From: Whitmania pigra
Taxonomy: Eukaryota > Annelida > Clitellata > Hirudinida > Haemopidae
DNA: 64,000 bases
Direction: 5' to 3'
NCBI GenBank assembly: GCA_021613335.1
Contig: JAJTWR010000308.1
Span: 2,896,001-2,960,000, forward strand
The stretch's first letter is position 1. Every line of letters starts with the position of its first letter. Under the pieces are notes generated by a model. That model did no database searches, was not told the origin of the DNA, and worked only from the letters and a program-made list of their open reading frames with translations. Below are positions 1-11,800 of this stretch, piece after piece. The translations under genes were made by a program, and so were the position numbers.

Positions 1-61
1 ATGTTATGATCTTGCGAATTAATTACTCAATAATAAGCTTAATCACTGCGCCACAACAACA
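1..61 (-). repeat. 3' LTR of a gypsy-like element, cut by window edge
   Basis: On the minus strand this starts TGTTGTTGTGGCGCAG and matches the first 45-50 bases of the complete LTR at 2667-2867 with few differences. A purine tract (AGGGGGAGG, about 61-71 on the minus strand) lies directly upstream, as expected for a polypurine tract at the edge of a 3' LTR. Only about 60 of about 200 bp are inside the window. Confidence 0.8.
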
Positions 62-891
62 CCTCCCCCTCTATAATAAACATGGTAGTTGTGCCTTTCA
101 ATCTTGCCTCTATCAAAGATCCAGTTAGTCGTGCACTTTGAACTGGCTCTCTGATTAATTGTTGGAACTGCCGCTAATAGTTCTCCAACCAAAATTCTAT
201 TATTGACTTCCTTCCAACGCCATGGTTTGTAAAACACTTCTGTCTCCAGCTCAGTTCTCTGCAAATGACTTGCACTATCTCTTTTCGGATGGAGAATTCT
301 CCACTGGACTCTATAATCCTGGTACCGGGGCTTTGATAGTCTTCTTCGATCTCTTCTGTTAACTGATTTACCTTTTCTCTCCTTTCTGAAGAGCCAAAGG
401 TCCAATCGTACCTCGCTTGGTTTCACAGTCTCAACTCCTCTTGAAACCATGAACCTGTGGACCAACCATCTACCTAATCTTCCTCCCTCCTTCAGGGAAG
501 ACTGAAAGTTCATAGGTAGCGATCTTGTCACGACCTTTCTTAGTCTCATTGTTTCCCTTTCTGGTGCCGTGATCCTATGAACCCACCTTCTACCCAATCC
601 TCCTCCCTCCTTCAGGAAAAACCTAGGGTCTGTCGGTAACGTTTTTGTCTTGATACTATCCACCAGTCCTTGGAACACTTCTCGCACCAAGGTTTCAACC
701 AGTACCTCCTCCTCCTCCTTTCTCTCTCTATGTAAATTGATGCATTCGATTCCGTCTCTTCCTGACAGAATCTCTGCTCTAATGATGGGTCTCAGACTTC
801 TTTGCTAGGGAAGCTCCGGGATTTACCCAACATCTCAGTCATGGCATTCTTTGACCATTCTTGGTCGCGCTTATGACTATATACATTACAA

Positions 892-1031
892 TGTGTACTT
901 ATGACACCTTGTAGACTGATTTATAGACCCACGGATCCATCTTCCGTGTTTTGACATATTTTACAACGTGGTCTTATGACATCTTCAAGGCTGATCTGCA
1001 AACCCACAGATCCATCCTCCGTGTCTTGACC
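892..1031 (-). repeat. Two ~70 bp imperfect direct repeats
   Basis: Two adjacent copies share TTATGACA..TT..A.GCTGAT and CCCAC.GATCCATC.TCCGTG. They lie inside the LTR element between its acidic repeats and the arginine-rich ORF. Confidence 0.7.
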
Positions 1032-1450
1032 GCCAGCTGCTCCACAGGAATACTCCTTCTAGTGGGATGAGTCCACCATATGTGTCTCATATGTCCTGCA
1101 ACGTACCTCTGGTCGGGCCTCCATTCCCGAACCCCTCGTCTAAAGATACGTTGACTAAGTCTATCATACTAGACTTATCTAAATTATCTAGATCTTCTTT
1201 TAACTCCTGTGGGAGAACCTCCTCCCCAAACTTAGTTTCAAAAGATTTGTTTGACTGATCTTGACCAAACCAATCTCTGGTTTCGAGTTAGTATCGCTCC
1301 GCTCCTGGAATGTATGCGTGACCTCATACATGGTATGCTTTGAGCTGACATTAATCAATTCCCTCTCAGCTCTAATATGATCCGTGTCCATGATATGAGA
1401 CTCATCTTTATCAAAAGGCAGGACTGAATCTTTCTCGCTCCTTCCCTCAT

Positions 1451-1760
1451 CAGGGACGAACTTGATTCCTAAGGATAACCTCTGGCATTCCGGCAGATAC
1501 TTTTGCATCACCAGCTCCATAGAGTCACTCTCGAGAAGAAATGTATCCTCATCGCTTCCTTCCTCATCAGGGACGAACTTGACCACTAAGGATAACCTCT
1601 GGCATACCCTTGTGCATCACCAGCTCCCTAGAGTCACCCTCTAGAAGGACTGTATCCTCATCGCTCCCTTCCTCATCAGGGGCTAACTTGACTCCTAAGG
1701 ATAACCTCTGGCATTCCGGCAGATCCTTCTGCATCACCAGCTCCCTAGAGTCACCCTCGA
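1451..1760 (-). repeat. Three ~110-117 bp tandem repeats (acidic 39-aa units)
   Basis: The phrase CTAAGGATAACCTCTGGCA recurs at intervals of about 117 and 109 bases together with its surroundings. On the minus strand the units encode KFVPDEEGSDEDT-like acidic peptides followed by MELVMQK. The unit length near a multiple of three suggests the repeat was once coding inside the LTR element. Confidence 0.85.
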
Positions 1761-2651
1761 CTTCTTTCTACAACTTTGCACTTTCGAAGTCTTCTTGTGT
1801 AAACCACTCGTATTGATCATTAAGCTTAGTGGAATATCCCTCAAACAACTCTTTAACTGAGAATTCGTCTTCAGCCCACAGCTTCTGCTCCCTTCTGCAA
1901 CAGAAAGCTCCAAGGGCTTCCTTGAGGGGTGGAATTTGGCTCAACCACTCGCTGCCTAACAGCTGTCCTACACCTTCAGCCACGTAGCAACGTCCTTGGC
2001 CGGTATGACCATTGTAGCGAAACCCCACATCAAAATATCACTTTGCTTCAATCGGTGTCCCGTTCGCTGACACGAACGGCATGGGATTCCTGCCCAAGAT
2101 CGGCGACCCCACCTTCCTCTATATTTCAGTGTCGACCACCGTAACATTAGTAACTGACTCTAGTTGCATTTGCATATGTACTTCGACTCCTCCGAAATCA
2201 ATCCGAACACCCGGTATCTGGATTTTCTGTGCAATAGTCTGCGGATTGTCCATTTCCGCAAATACTACTGGAACACACATTTCCGGTAGGGGCTTGTTTT
2301 GTCTCTTTGATAAGGGAGATCCTCACAACACTCCTCCTTGTGTTCCACTGACCCTTCACCAACAACCTCTGTGCTCCCCGTTATAACCGATACTGGATTA
2401 TCACTGACCTCCGGAACTGCTTTTAAGATTTCAAGCAACTTGAGCAACTCGTCCCTCTGACGACGGAATTCCTCCTCTGTCTGACGGTCGAGTTCCTCCT
2501 CTCTCTGACGACGGAATTCCTCCTCTGTCTGACGGCCGAGTTCCTCCTCTCTCTGACGGTCTTCCTCGTTCTGACGACTGTATGCCTCGAATGCCTCTAA
2601 AACCCTAACCAGGTCAGTGTTGTCCATATCTTCTGTCATCATGGTTCTTAA

Positions 2652-2664
2652 ATCCTCGTCGCCA
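2652..2664 (-). promoter_or_regulatory. Primer-binding site of the LTR element
   Basis: The minus strand reads TGGCGACGAGGAT two bases inside the 5' LTR end. A TGG-starting stretch complementary to a tRNA 3' end is where minus-strand priming occurs. From memory this tract is typical of Mag-type Ty3/gypsy elements primed by a serine tRNA; that assignment is an inference. Confidence 0.75.
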
Positions 2665-2666
2665 TA

Positions 2667-2867
2667 TGTTATATCCGACGGGTGCCTCAATATTAATGTG
2701 GTTAACTAGGTATGTTGGTGTACGAAGTGTGTTTTATTAATATCAATAATCGATGGAGGTGCATATTTGATAAGACAAAAGATCATAAAAATATTAAAAT
2801 TAGTAATATAATTATCACCTAAAATTAATTACGCAATAATAAACTTAATTACTGCGCCACCACAACA
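2667..2867 (-). repeat. 5' LTR of the gypsy-like element
   Basis: A 201-bp unit on the minus strand begins TGTTGTGGTGGCGCAG and ends ATATAACA (TG...CA). Its first half is repeated at 1-61. It directly abuts coding sequence of the HEI10-like gene, and its first bases supply an in-frame VVVAQ-stop to that reading frame. Confidence 0.85.
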
Positions 2868-5800
2868 GAAACGCAAGCGTGTCTACCTTCATATCCAAAA
2901 AAACTGTGCCCTCTATTTTGATAAGCATCTTGGTTAACGTTCACAAATTTTGGAATAAAGCTTGAGTCTTTCTCCTCAAATGGTCTTGAAGAAATAACCC
3001 TACGTCGCGAAGCTTCGTACATGTTCTGTAATGTATTAAAATTTATCCCTCAAGAAGTCAAGTTTTACAATTCGTGACAATAAAACACAATAGCTCAATT
3101 TGATAAAATTGAAAAAAACTTGGAGTTTATGTATATATCTGTTTTTCTCCATCAACTTGTCGTTAAATTCTGCATTCTTTTGGCGTATAATATCAAGCTC
3201 TTTTTTAAGCCCTTCGTACGGAAACGGATTCTTTGAGAATTTCAAGCAATTTCATCAAAAACACCCTACCTTCATTCTGCTGTCTTAAACCTGTTTTAAT
3301 TAATAATTGAAACAACTTCACTATCACAATTAATGTACATTTGTAGTACCATTATTATGAGATGTGCTTCTATGATTTAATCCAGTTTGCTCGTTTTAAA
3401 AAATACAAAATAATATCTTCATATGTAATTATAAAATGCAATTTTACAAATTTTACAGTAAAAACTTGACACATTGATTTATGGAAAAACTGTGTCTATG
3501 CACATTTTTTCCAAGAACAGATTTTTCTGTAATACAAGTTGATCATAAATTACAATGATAAACTGCAAAGTTGCGAAACTTTAACAAAAGAACTAGGAAA
3601 GAACTGGATAGTCGCCACTGGAAACAAATTGAAGTAATTTCTAGCAATGAAAGAACTTTTTCTAGCTCAAAACTCATCAAAGACTCCAAAGTGGGCCAAC
3701 ATCAGATATTGAACATCATCAAAAAGAAAGAAGAGATTAAAATGAAATAGGAAACTTGCGGAAGAAGTTAAAGCAATCGAATAAAAGAGGCGATGTCAGC
3801 ATAACGAAGCTAATGGCAAAGTGTTTTGAATGGTTCTGCTTAGCTCGCTCTAAGATTCTACAAGGACAGGACTCTGAGAGTCGATATACAAGTTGCGAGA
3901 TACACTGGCTATATTACTATATAGTCTATATAAAGACTGCTTTACGTCAATAAAGACTTTAAGTTTATTATCGAGTTTTATCATTTGAGCCAATGATGCG
4001 CATGAGAATTTAAAATTGATTTGTGACCGGTTTAATTGATATATTTTTGAATTCTTTTAAAAATGTGAGATACATAGAGGTTTATAGGTTCAAATTACCC
4101 TCGAATTAATTAAAAATGAATTTCCAATTTCTAAACAAAAAATAATAAGACATGTAAATAATTAAATAAATTAATGCGCGCGTCTTAGGGCTTGTTGGTT
4201 GTTTGGTTTTAGCTCGTACTTCTCGGTGGGGATGGCTCGGTTGCCCTTCATCGGCTGCGGCGATCTGGCTACTCGGTTGTGGACCAGCCTCGTCCACGTG
4301 AGGGTCGTGCCCAGAAATCTCTGTTTACTAACCATGATGGTCTGACCGTCATTGCAACTGATGTCATCCAACTTCGTTCCCTCGGCATTAACTGCATTTT
4401 GAAGACTTTTGAGTACCTGGTAGTTCAGGTCCGGTCAAGCAATGACCATACCAACATTCTAGTCATCTACAGGATGGGTGCTCTGCAATCACAGTTTTAC
4501 CTTGAACTCTCGGAATCCTTGGACGAATGGTGATTGCTTCTCCGCGGTTTTTTGTGGCTGGGGACATCAATATTCATCTTGAGCGACAGGAGGACTCTGA
4601 GAATCGGGCCTTTCGAAACCTCATTGTATCACTTGGATTGAGACCCTACTCATGATTGGAATCGGGGTGGAATCCTTGACATTGTCCTGGAGAGGCACTC
4701 AGAGAGCATTCAACCTACCTGTGTTCTTAATTTTGACACTGGACTATCAGATCATCTCTTACACCTATGGACAACTAGATTTCAGACCAAGCGAACCCCC
4801 CCCCCCCCTGAGGTCCACCTTGTGCGACGTTGGCGTGGACTTGATGTTCAAGGTGACTCAGGGCTGATCCTGGACTCCCTCTGTGCAGTCCGGAGCTGTG
4901 GACTACGATTAATCTTGATGATATGGCGGCATTGTACACCCAAGTGCTCACAGACCGCTTGGTCTGTTGGTAAACATCTCCCGGCGGAAATTGTTCGACC
5001 CCGTGGGTATCGCCGGCCTTGGTTTGATGCCCAGTGTGTGAGGGGGAGGCGAAACCTCCACAAGCTCAGAAAGAAAAAAGATGTCGCCACAGATAATCTT
5101 AGGACTGCCACTCGAGCCTACACTCTCTTCCTCCGGGTAGAGAGATATGCCTACTACTCTAAGCGAGTTCTGGAGGAAAAACATCCTGCCAAGAGCTGGA
5201 GGTTGATAAGGGAGTCTACAGTTGGAAGTGTTGTTCCGACATTGGCCTGTCTATTGCAAATTCCTAAATGACAAGCTAAGAGACGTACGCAGTTCAACTA
5301 ATGGAGCTCCCCCACCGGATTTTACTTTTCACAGACATCGTATGGGGAGGTATCTCCACTAATCAAGTCCCTCCCAAATAAACAAATAAATGATGATAAT
5401 GATGATGATGATGATAATGATGATGATGATTATGATGATAATGATGATTATGACTCCATCCCAACCTGGCTTTTTTGTCTCTTTATAAGCTACTAAATGA
5501 GCTCTCTGAGTTAATAACCCCTTTTCTTGTCTCATTATTTAATAAATCTCTGGCATCTGGAGAGGTTACCGTACTCTTCAAAGTTGCTCGGGTTAGTCCA
5601 GTAATAAAGAAACCCACCCTTGACCCGAACCAGCCGTCATCCGACTCATATCTAACCTCAGTGTCATCTCGAAGCTCTTGGAGCGATTGTTGCTAAAGCT
5701 TGTCCTAACCTATCTTGAACCCAATGCACTACTTCCACCAACTCAGTCGGCCTACCGTCGACTTCACTCAACCGAAACAGCGGTGATGAATGTAGTCTCT

Positions 5801-8800
5801 GATATTCGGATGGCAGTTTACAGAGGCAACGTGGCGATTCTTCTCCTCCTCGACAAGTCTGCGGCATTTGATACAGTGGATCACAACATCCTCATTAAGA
5901 GGCTCGATCGAACAGAACATTTGCCATACGCCAGGCAGCATTAGACTGGCTTAAATCTTATTTAAGAATCAGAAATCAACTTATTGAAACTGCATCTGCA
6001 GACTCAAAATTTCTTATCAGGAGTCCCGCAGCCACCAGTATACGGATGATACGCAAATATATGCATTCTCTGAGCCATACAATACGCGTCATCTTGCTCT
6101 TCGCACGGCAGAGTGTTTTGGTGATGTTGCATCCTGGACTTCATAGAACCGACTCAGATTGAATGAAGACAAGACGGAGACCATCTGGTTTCATCCTGCT
6201 TCACAAAGCATGCCAAGGGTAATGTTTATCTTCATTACATTTACTTTCATTTGAAAAAAACTGACAACTTACAAGATATTTGAAATAGTGAAGCATCTGC
6301 TTCCAGAACTGGTTCCATAGAAAGTATTGATAGACTTTGAAAAGACCACTATCAACGCTATTAACATTGGTTTTCCAAATGCAGAAATCAAGGGATATTA
6401 TTTTCACTAATTTGCAATTTGCGATTTCGTAAATTAAAGATACTACGCCTGTTTACCCGTTTTATTGAATTTCACATACTTTTTTTTAAATATTTTGTAA
6501 TAACATTCACAAGTGGTTGGCAGATCTGGAACAATTTGGCGGGGTCACGTTTTTAGACCGGACCGGGAAGAGTTTTTATAAACCCTAACCAGCCCTAGCT
6601 ATGTCTGATTAATATTCATAAACGCAAGCTATGGATTGGTTGAGATCTCAAATAGGTCAGAACCACGTATGCATATGTTTATTTGTATCATAGGTTACGA
6701 GTCCTAACGACATATTGACAACATTCCCCAAACATTTACTATAGGATTTAAGTCCGGGAAACAAGCTGGCCAACTGATAATTTTCAAATTTCTCCTCTGG
6801 AAAAATGTCTTTGTCAACTTGGAAGTGTGGATCGGGGCATTATCTTGCTGGAAAATAAAATTTCCTCCATAATAATCTTCCCCAAAAGGCAACAGATGAT
6901 CTTCTAAAACTTTGATGTAATCCACAGAAGACTGTCTCCCATCCAGAAAGGCTAATTCAGTCAATCCTTCACTGGGAGTTCCTCCCCAAATCATCACCGA
7001 TCCTGCTCCATGATTTCGACTAAAAAATGTTTCTTTTTCTAATCTGAGGTCATGCCAATAGAACTGATGACCATCAGGTCCATCCAGGTTAAATTTCTTC
7101 TCATCTGAAAAAATAATATTGCCCAACCATCTCTGTTGGAGAGCATGGTTTTTGCCCATTCCACTTTTGCCAACTTGTGATGGTTTTTAAGAGCTGGAAT
7201 CTTTAATCTTTTTTCATATAATAAAATACCACTAGATCTCAAATAACTTAACACTGTACTTTTACAAATTCTTAAGTCAAGTTCATTTCTAATTTGATTT
7301 GCTGAAAATTTACATGAAGAAGTGTTTCTTATCAGGAGTTTCTGCTGACGAATCGTCAGTTTTTTAGGTCTTCCATGGTCATTTTTTGCACCATATTCCT
7401 CAAGAGCTTTTACGTAGTTCCAGATGACTGTCTTGGATCGCTTGAGCTCTTTGGCAATTTCCCTGATCGAATAATTTGCTTGTCTAAAGGCCTCAATCTG
7501 CCCCTTCTCCTTGCCAGACAACATTTTTCCTCTAGCCATTTATAAAATAGTAATTTTATAAACTTCACATCAATTTTTAGCTTTCTTTAAGTTTATATGT
7601 CGATAATATTTGCATAATGTGCATTTTGGTTGCATAACTATGACAAATTTCAAGTTTTATTGGAAATAAGTAAGGATGTCCTTTATCGTTAAATAAAAAT
7701 AAAATAAAATAAAGCCATAAAATGCTATTTTGCATATTTTACAAGATCTACTTGTTAATTTTTTTTGAAATTTTGCAGGATGTTTTGTCTACCATAAAGA
7801 GATATTATATAAAAAATTGAGTAATATTGAACTTATATTTAACGAGTTATCACAAAAATATGGGGTGTCCTTAAGGTTTCCGTCCGCACTGGGTAAAACC
7901 GTTCGAGACGGACGCACACATTTTAATGAGATGCTAAGAAAAAATAAAGCTCCACCCCTAAACAAATAAAACTCCGCCTAAAATGAGTAAAAGTGAATCT
8001 TTTATCCGAAATATATATTAAGTCATTAACATAGAAGTCTCTAATAAAGTTTTATTATAATTTTGGAAATACTTGACTCGATCGAGTGTTTAAAGTTTAC
8101 GCTTTGCCTAATCCTAACCCTATCCCATCCCCTAATCCTAACTTCTAACCCTACCCTATCCCCTAACCCTAACCCTACCCTATCCCCTAATCCTAACCCC
8201 TAACCCTACCCTATCCCCTAATTCTAACCCTAACCCTACCCTAATTCTTGAGCGGATCTATTCGGAGCCTAAAAATGCGGACCGATTTTCCCTAAAAAGA
8301 GATATACCTAAAAATATTACGGATCAAAGATTTACTTTTACTCATTTTAGGCGGAGCTTAATTTGTTTTGGGTGGAGCTTCATTAAAGTGGAGCATCTCA
8401 TTAAAATGTGTGCGTCCGTCTCGAACGGTTTTACCTCCGCACTGTATAATGAAGTTATTTATCCGGAATTACATCATTTACACATATTAAACTTGCGTTT
8501 ACCACTCGTTCAGTAACTACCTTTGGTAATCAACCTCAAAGTCCAAGAGAAATTCAGACTTTTTTTGTCCCATTTTAGAGAGGGGTCCTCCCCTGAATGG
8601 TTGTTGTCTGCCCCCTCACCGACTTCAGGATAGAAGAGAAATGCCTCTTCAAGTTGTGGGAGTGTTCGCCTCTTGGAATAAAGCTGAAATGACGTCCCTG
8701 TATCTGGAAAAGCAGAGATAAAAAGAGTACATGAAAATGAAACTCATAGGCGTCCCGGATGATCCTTTCCTTCTGAAAAGCGTGTCCTAACGAGCTTCCA

Positions 8801-11800
8801 GCCTTGGCAAACCTGGAGTATATTTAAGCTCACCTGACCCTCCAAGCTACTGTAATGGCTACTGTTGGATAGTGAAAGAGAAATGGCAAAGTGAAATCAG
8901 AAAGGCACGGTGAGACATTTGCCAATGAATGTGGAAACATTACTGTTTCTTAAGTAAAAGTATTTTAAGAGTATTGGATCATTCCACGACGTTGTCCCAA
9001 GTACCGACAATTTTATTTAAAATGATTAGTTATTGCGGGTTATTATGAGTCATTACTAACATGCATCAGTAAACGAATGATTAAGGCTTTCGCTTAGGTA
9101 TGAGTGGGATCAAAAGTGTTCAGTACCAAGGCATTGGAAGATTTAAATGTTTTAGAATTGACGATTGCGTGAGAATAGGTGAACGATTACGGATTTAAGA
9201 GCCTGGCTATACAAAATTGATGGCCAAGCAGGGTGCCAACTTAAACGAACAACAGCAGCGCCTGATCAATTTCTTGACAGAAGAGGAAACTAAAATCAAG
9301 AAATTAGACAGTGTCCCAAGCAAAACTATGAAAGAATCTTCGACTTCTGAAATAAAGCGTCAAGAGAAGATAACTGAGGTTTCCTTCGACAAAGCTGCTA
9401 CTAGCTATCAACCAGAGGAGACTCCAACAAGCACCAAAAACAACATGCCAGCTGAAGCATCAGCGATGCACCCGATTGCCACACTTGGTTTCGGTTGAGA
9501 AAGAGACCGAGGAAATTGTAGATGGAAGAACTTTGGGAAGCAAAGTGTTTCATCCATGGAGTGAGGAATTGGGGAAGGAGCTGAGGGAAGAGCTGGGTGA
9601 GGAGAACGGTGCTGAAGAGACCTTTGCTGAGGTGAGTGAGGGCAGTTTGGTGGTTGACGGGGACAGTCCAATAGTGGAGCTCCTCATAAATGTTGAGAAT
9701 GCGGACAACATGTGAGCTGAGGGAGAGTTTCGCAAACCCCAAAGAAGTCGCGCCAGTGCCTAATGACCCAGTTCCGTGCACGATTGCCTCGTTGGTGTCG
9801 GTTGTGGAGAGAATCGAAGAAATAATTGAAGAAGGGACTTTGGTAGAGACCAGAGTGGCGCATCCTCGCGTTGAGGAATCAGAGGAGGGACTGGACCTGG
9901 AGAGCAGTGGCGATCGATTTGAGTTTGGGGTTTTCGAATTCGATTCAGCTGTGGATGTCGTGGAGGTTGGAGCTGCGGATGTCACTGTAACTGAGAGTGG
10001 AGATGTTGGCGGTGAGATACTCGGCGGTCGTGAGTTGAAAAGGTTGGATCAATGTCTGAGGAGTTCATTTGTGGAGTTCTCAGCCAGGGCGGGCTTTCTG
10101 GTCTTCGGAGGTCGTCGGAGACTCGGGGCGAGCCTTTAGTACTGTTGTTTGTTTTGTTGATCTTTTTCATCAAATTTTTGTTGAGATACGGGAGGAGGAC
10201 GGGCTTGCATTGACACGATGGCGGTACATGAACACCATGTGAGAGATTGTGTCACGAGAGTAAAAATGAAGGTGGCACACATCCGCAGTCTGTTCGGGAC
10301 GAATAGATTTAAGGAGCGTGTAATGTTGTAAACTTGGAAATTAATTAAGTTTATTTTGCTAAAATAATAAAATTTATATTTCATTATATTTGGTATCTTT
10401 TTATCTATTATTGCTACAGAAATGCATTCTCGCTAATCACCTGACATTCAGCGAGAATCCAAACAACTTAGAAGCCCAAATACCCATTTGCATCTTCTAA
10501 GCAGCGATAGGTAGTTAGTAACTATAAGTAGTTAACTACTAGTTAATAACTACTTTAAAGTAGTTAGGAAGTAGTTAATAACTACTCTTTAAAAAGTAGT
10601 TAAAAAATAGTAGTTAACTATTTTGGAAGTAGTTATTAACTACAAATAGTTAACTACTTTTAAAAAAATTTTTAAATAAAATGAAGAAAAATAATTTTTT
10701 TCCAATTTTACAATTTGGTACATCACTTTATAAGCATAGTTTCTTCTGTTTTTGATTAATTTGGACAATAAAATTTTGTTGAAAATGTTACACTAGTGTA
10801 AATAAATATGCTAATACTTATGTCTTGTTCAATTGCCCAGGAAATTAATTTTATCAAATGTCAACGGAAAAGTAGTTAAAAAAGTAGGTAAAAAGTAGTT
10901 AACTACTATGCAAGTAGTTAAGGAGTAGTTACTAACTACTTATTTAAAAAGTAGTTAAAAATAGTTACTAACTACTTTTTTATAAAACTACTAAATTTAG
11001 TAATTAAATTACTACTGTTAAATTTAGCTGGAGCCAGTGGGCGGATTAAAGGGGGCCCAGCTATCAAAATTTGTGTCCAAAGTGATAAATTATTGAAATA
11101 AACATTTAATTAATTTTTGTTTAAAATAGATTTAATTAGTTTTTTCTGATATTTTAAAATCAAAGATCCATGGCTTTCCTATCCTCCTAAATCCACCACT
11201 GAACACAAAAAGCCCTTTAGTTATGTCAATTCGATAACAGGAAAGCAAAAAAGTAAAGGTCGTGATTGTAAAATTTAATTTTTTAGCCCCTGGATACTTG
11301 CCCCAGCCCTACTTTTCTTTAATTCCACGTTTAACTACTATTTTTGTTCAATCGTGCGCATATGAACTGAGATTTTTTACGAATTCAAAAACATTTCAAA
11401 TAAACTAGTCACAAATTTGACTATGCGCAATTGTCAGTATGTCCAATAGTCCAAGTGCTCAAATTCCATGCGCGCAATAGCTACGCGCACAACAGTCCTC
11501 AGAAGACGTTATTGGAATTATCCAGGATTCAGGACAAGATCTTTAAGGCAAGGTTGAGAGACTAGGAAAAGACCAAACAAATTACTCTCAAAACATAGTA
11601 AGTTATAATAGCAGCATAATTTCTTTTTATGTTTAGTCTAGCTAATATGTTTAACTTGTCTTCTATCAATCAATTTGTAAGGGTTTATTTTTTCGTAGAA
11701 ACCTTAATGTAGGGCAAAGCTGCTCAAAGAATAATTTTTGCAGCAGAATTAAAATGTTCCTATTAACAGTTTTTATTGCAGATAAGCGCATCCGATTCTG

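Larger units (their letters stand above)
62..2651 (-). mobile_element. Non-autonomous Ty3/gypsy-like LTR retrotransposon, internal region
   Basis: The minus strand reads from 2651 to 62 between two LTRs. A Gag-like start lies at 2642 (MMTEDMDNTD...), followed by a charged E/R/Q coiled-coil repeat of the form EEELxRQTEEEFRRQR. After a one-base shift near 2268 comes a degenerate retropepsin-like domain (about 2000-2270). It has the family's flap and C-terminal signature LLGSEWL, but the catalytic D-[ST]-G position reads E-S-V and the frame contains stops. Three 39-residue acidic repeats follow (1451-1760). The last ORF (43-690) is arginine-rich with a duplicated RRWVHR/RWLVHR segment. I see no reverse transcriptase, RNase H or integrase signature in the 2.6 kb, so the copy depends on helpers or is a relic. 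Family placement rests on the protease shape and the primer site and is an inference. Confidence 0.75.

Noticed and set aside
3270..3290. 21-nt exon candidate (LRQQNE) between exons of the HEI10-like gene
   Set aside because: It has AG and GT borders, but its phase does not fit the next exon at 3230.
8107..8244. Telomeric array as a possible chromosome end
   Set aside because: It lies inside a MITE with unique sequence on both sides, and a short version occurs in another copy.
9401..9985. 194-aa minus-strand ORF rich in Ser/Thr/Pro
   Set aside because: It overlaps plus-strand open frames in a GC-richer block and shows no domain. It is kept only as part of an unassigned block.
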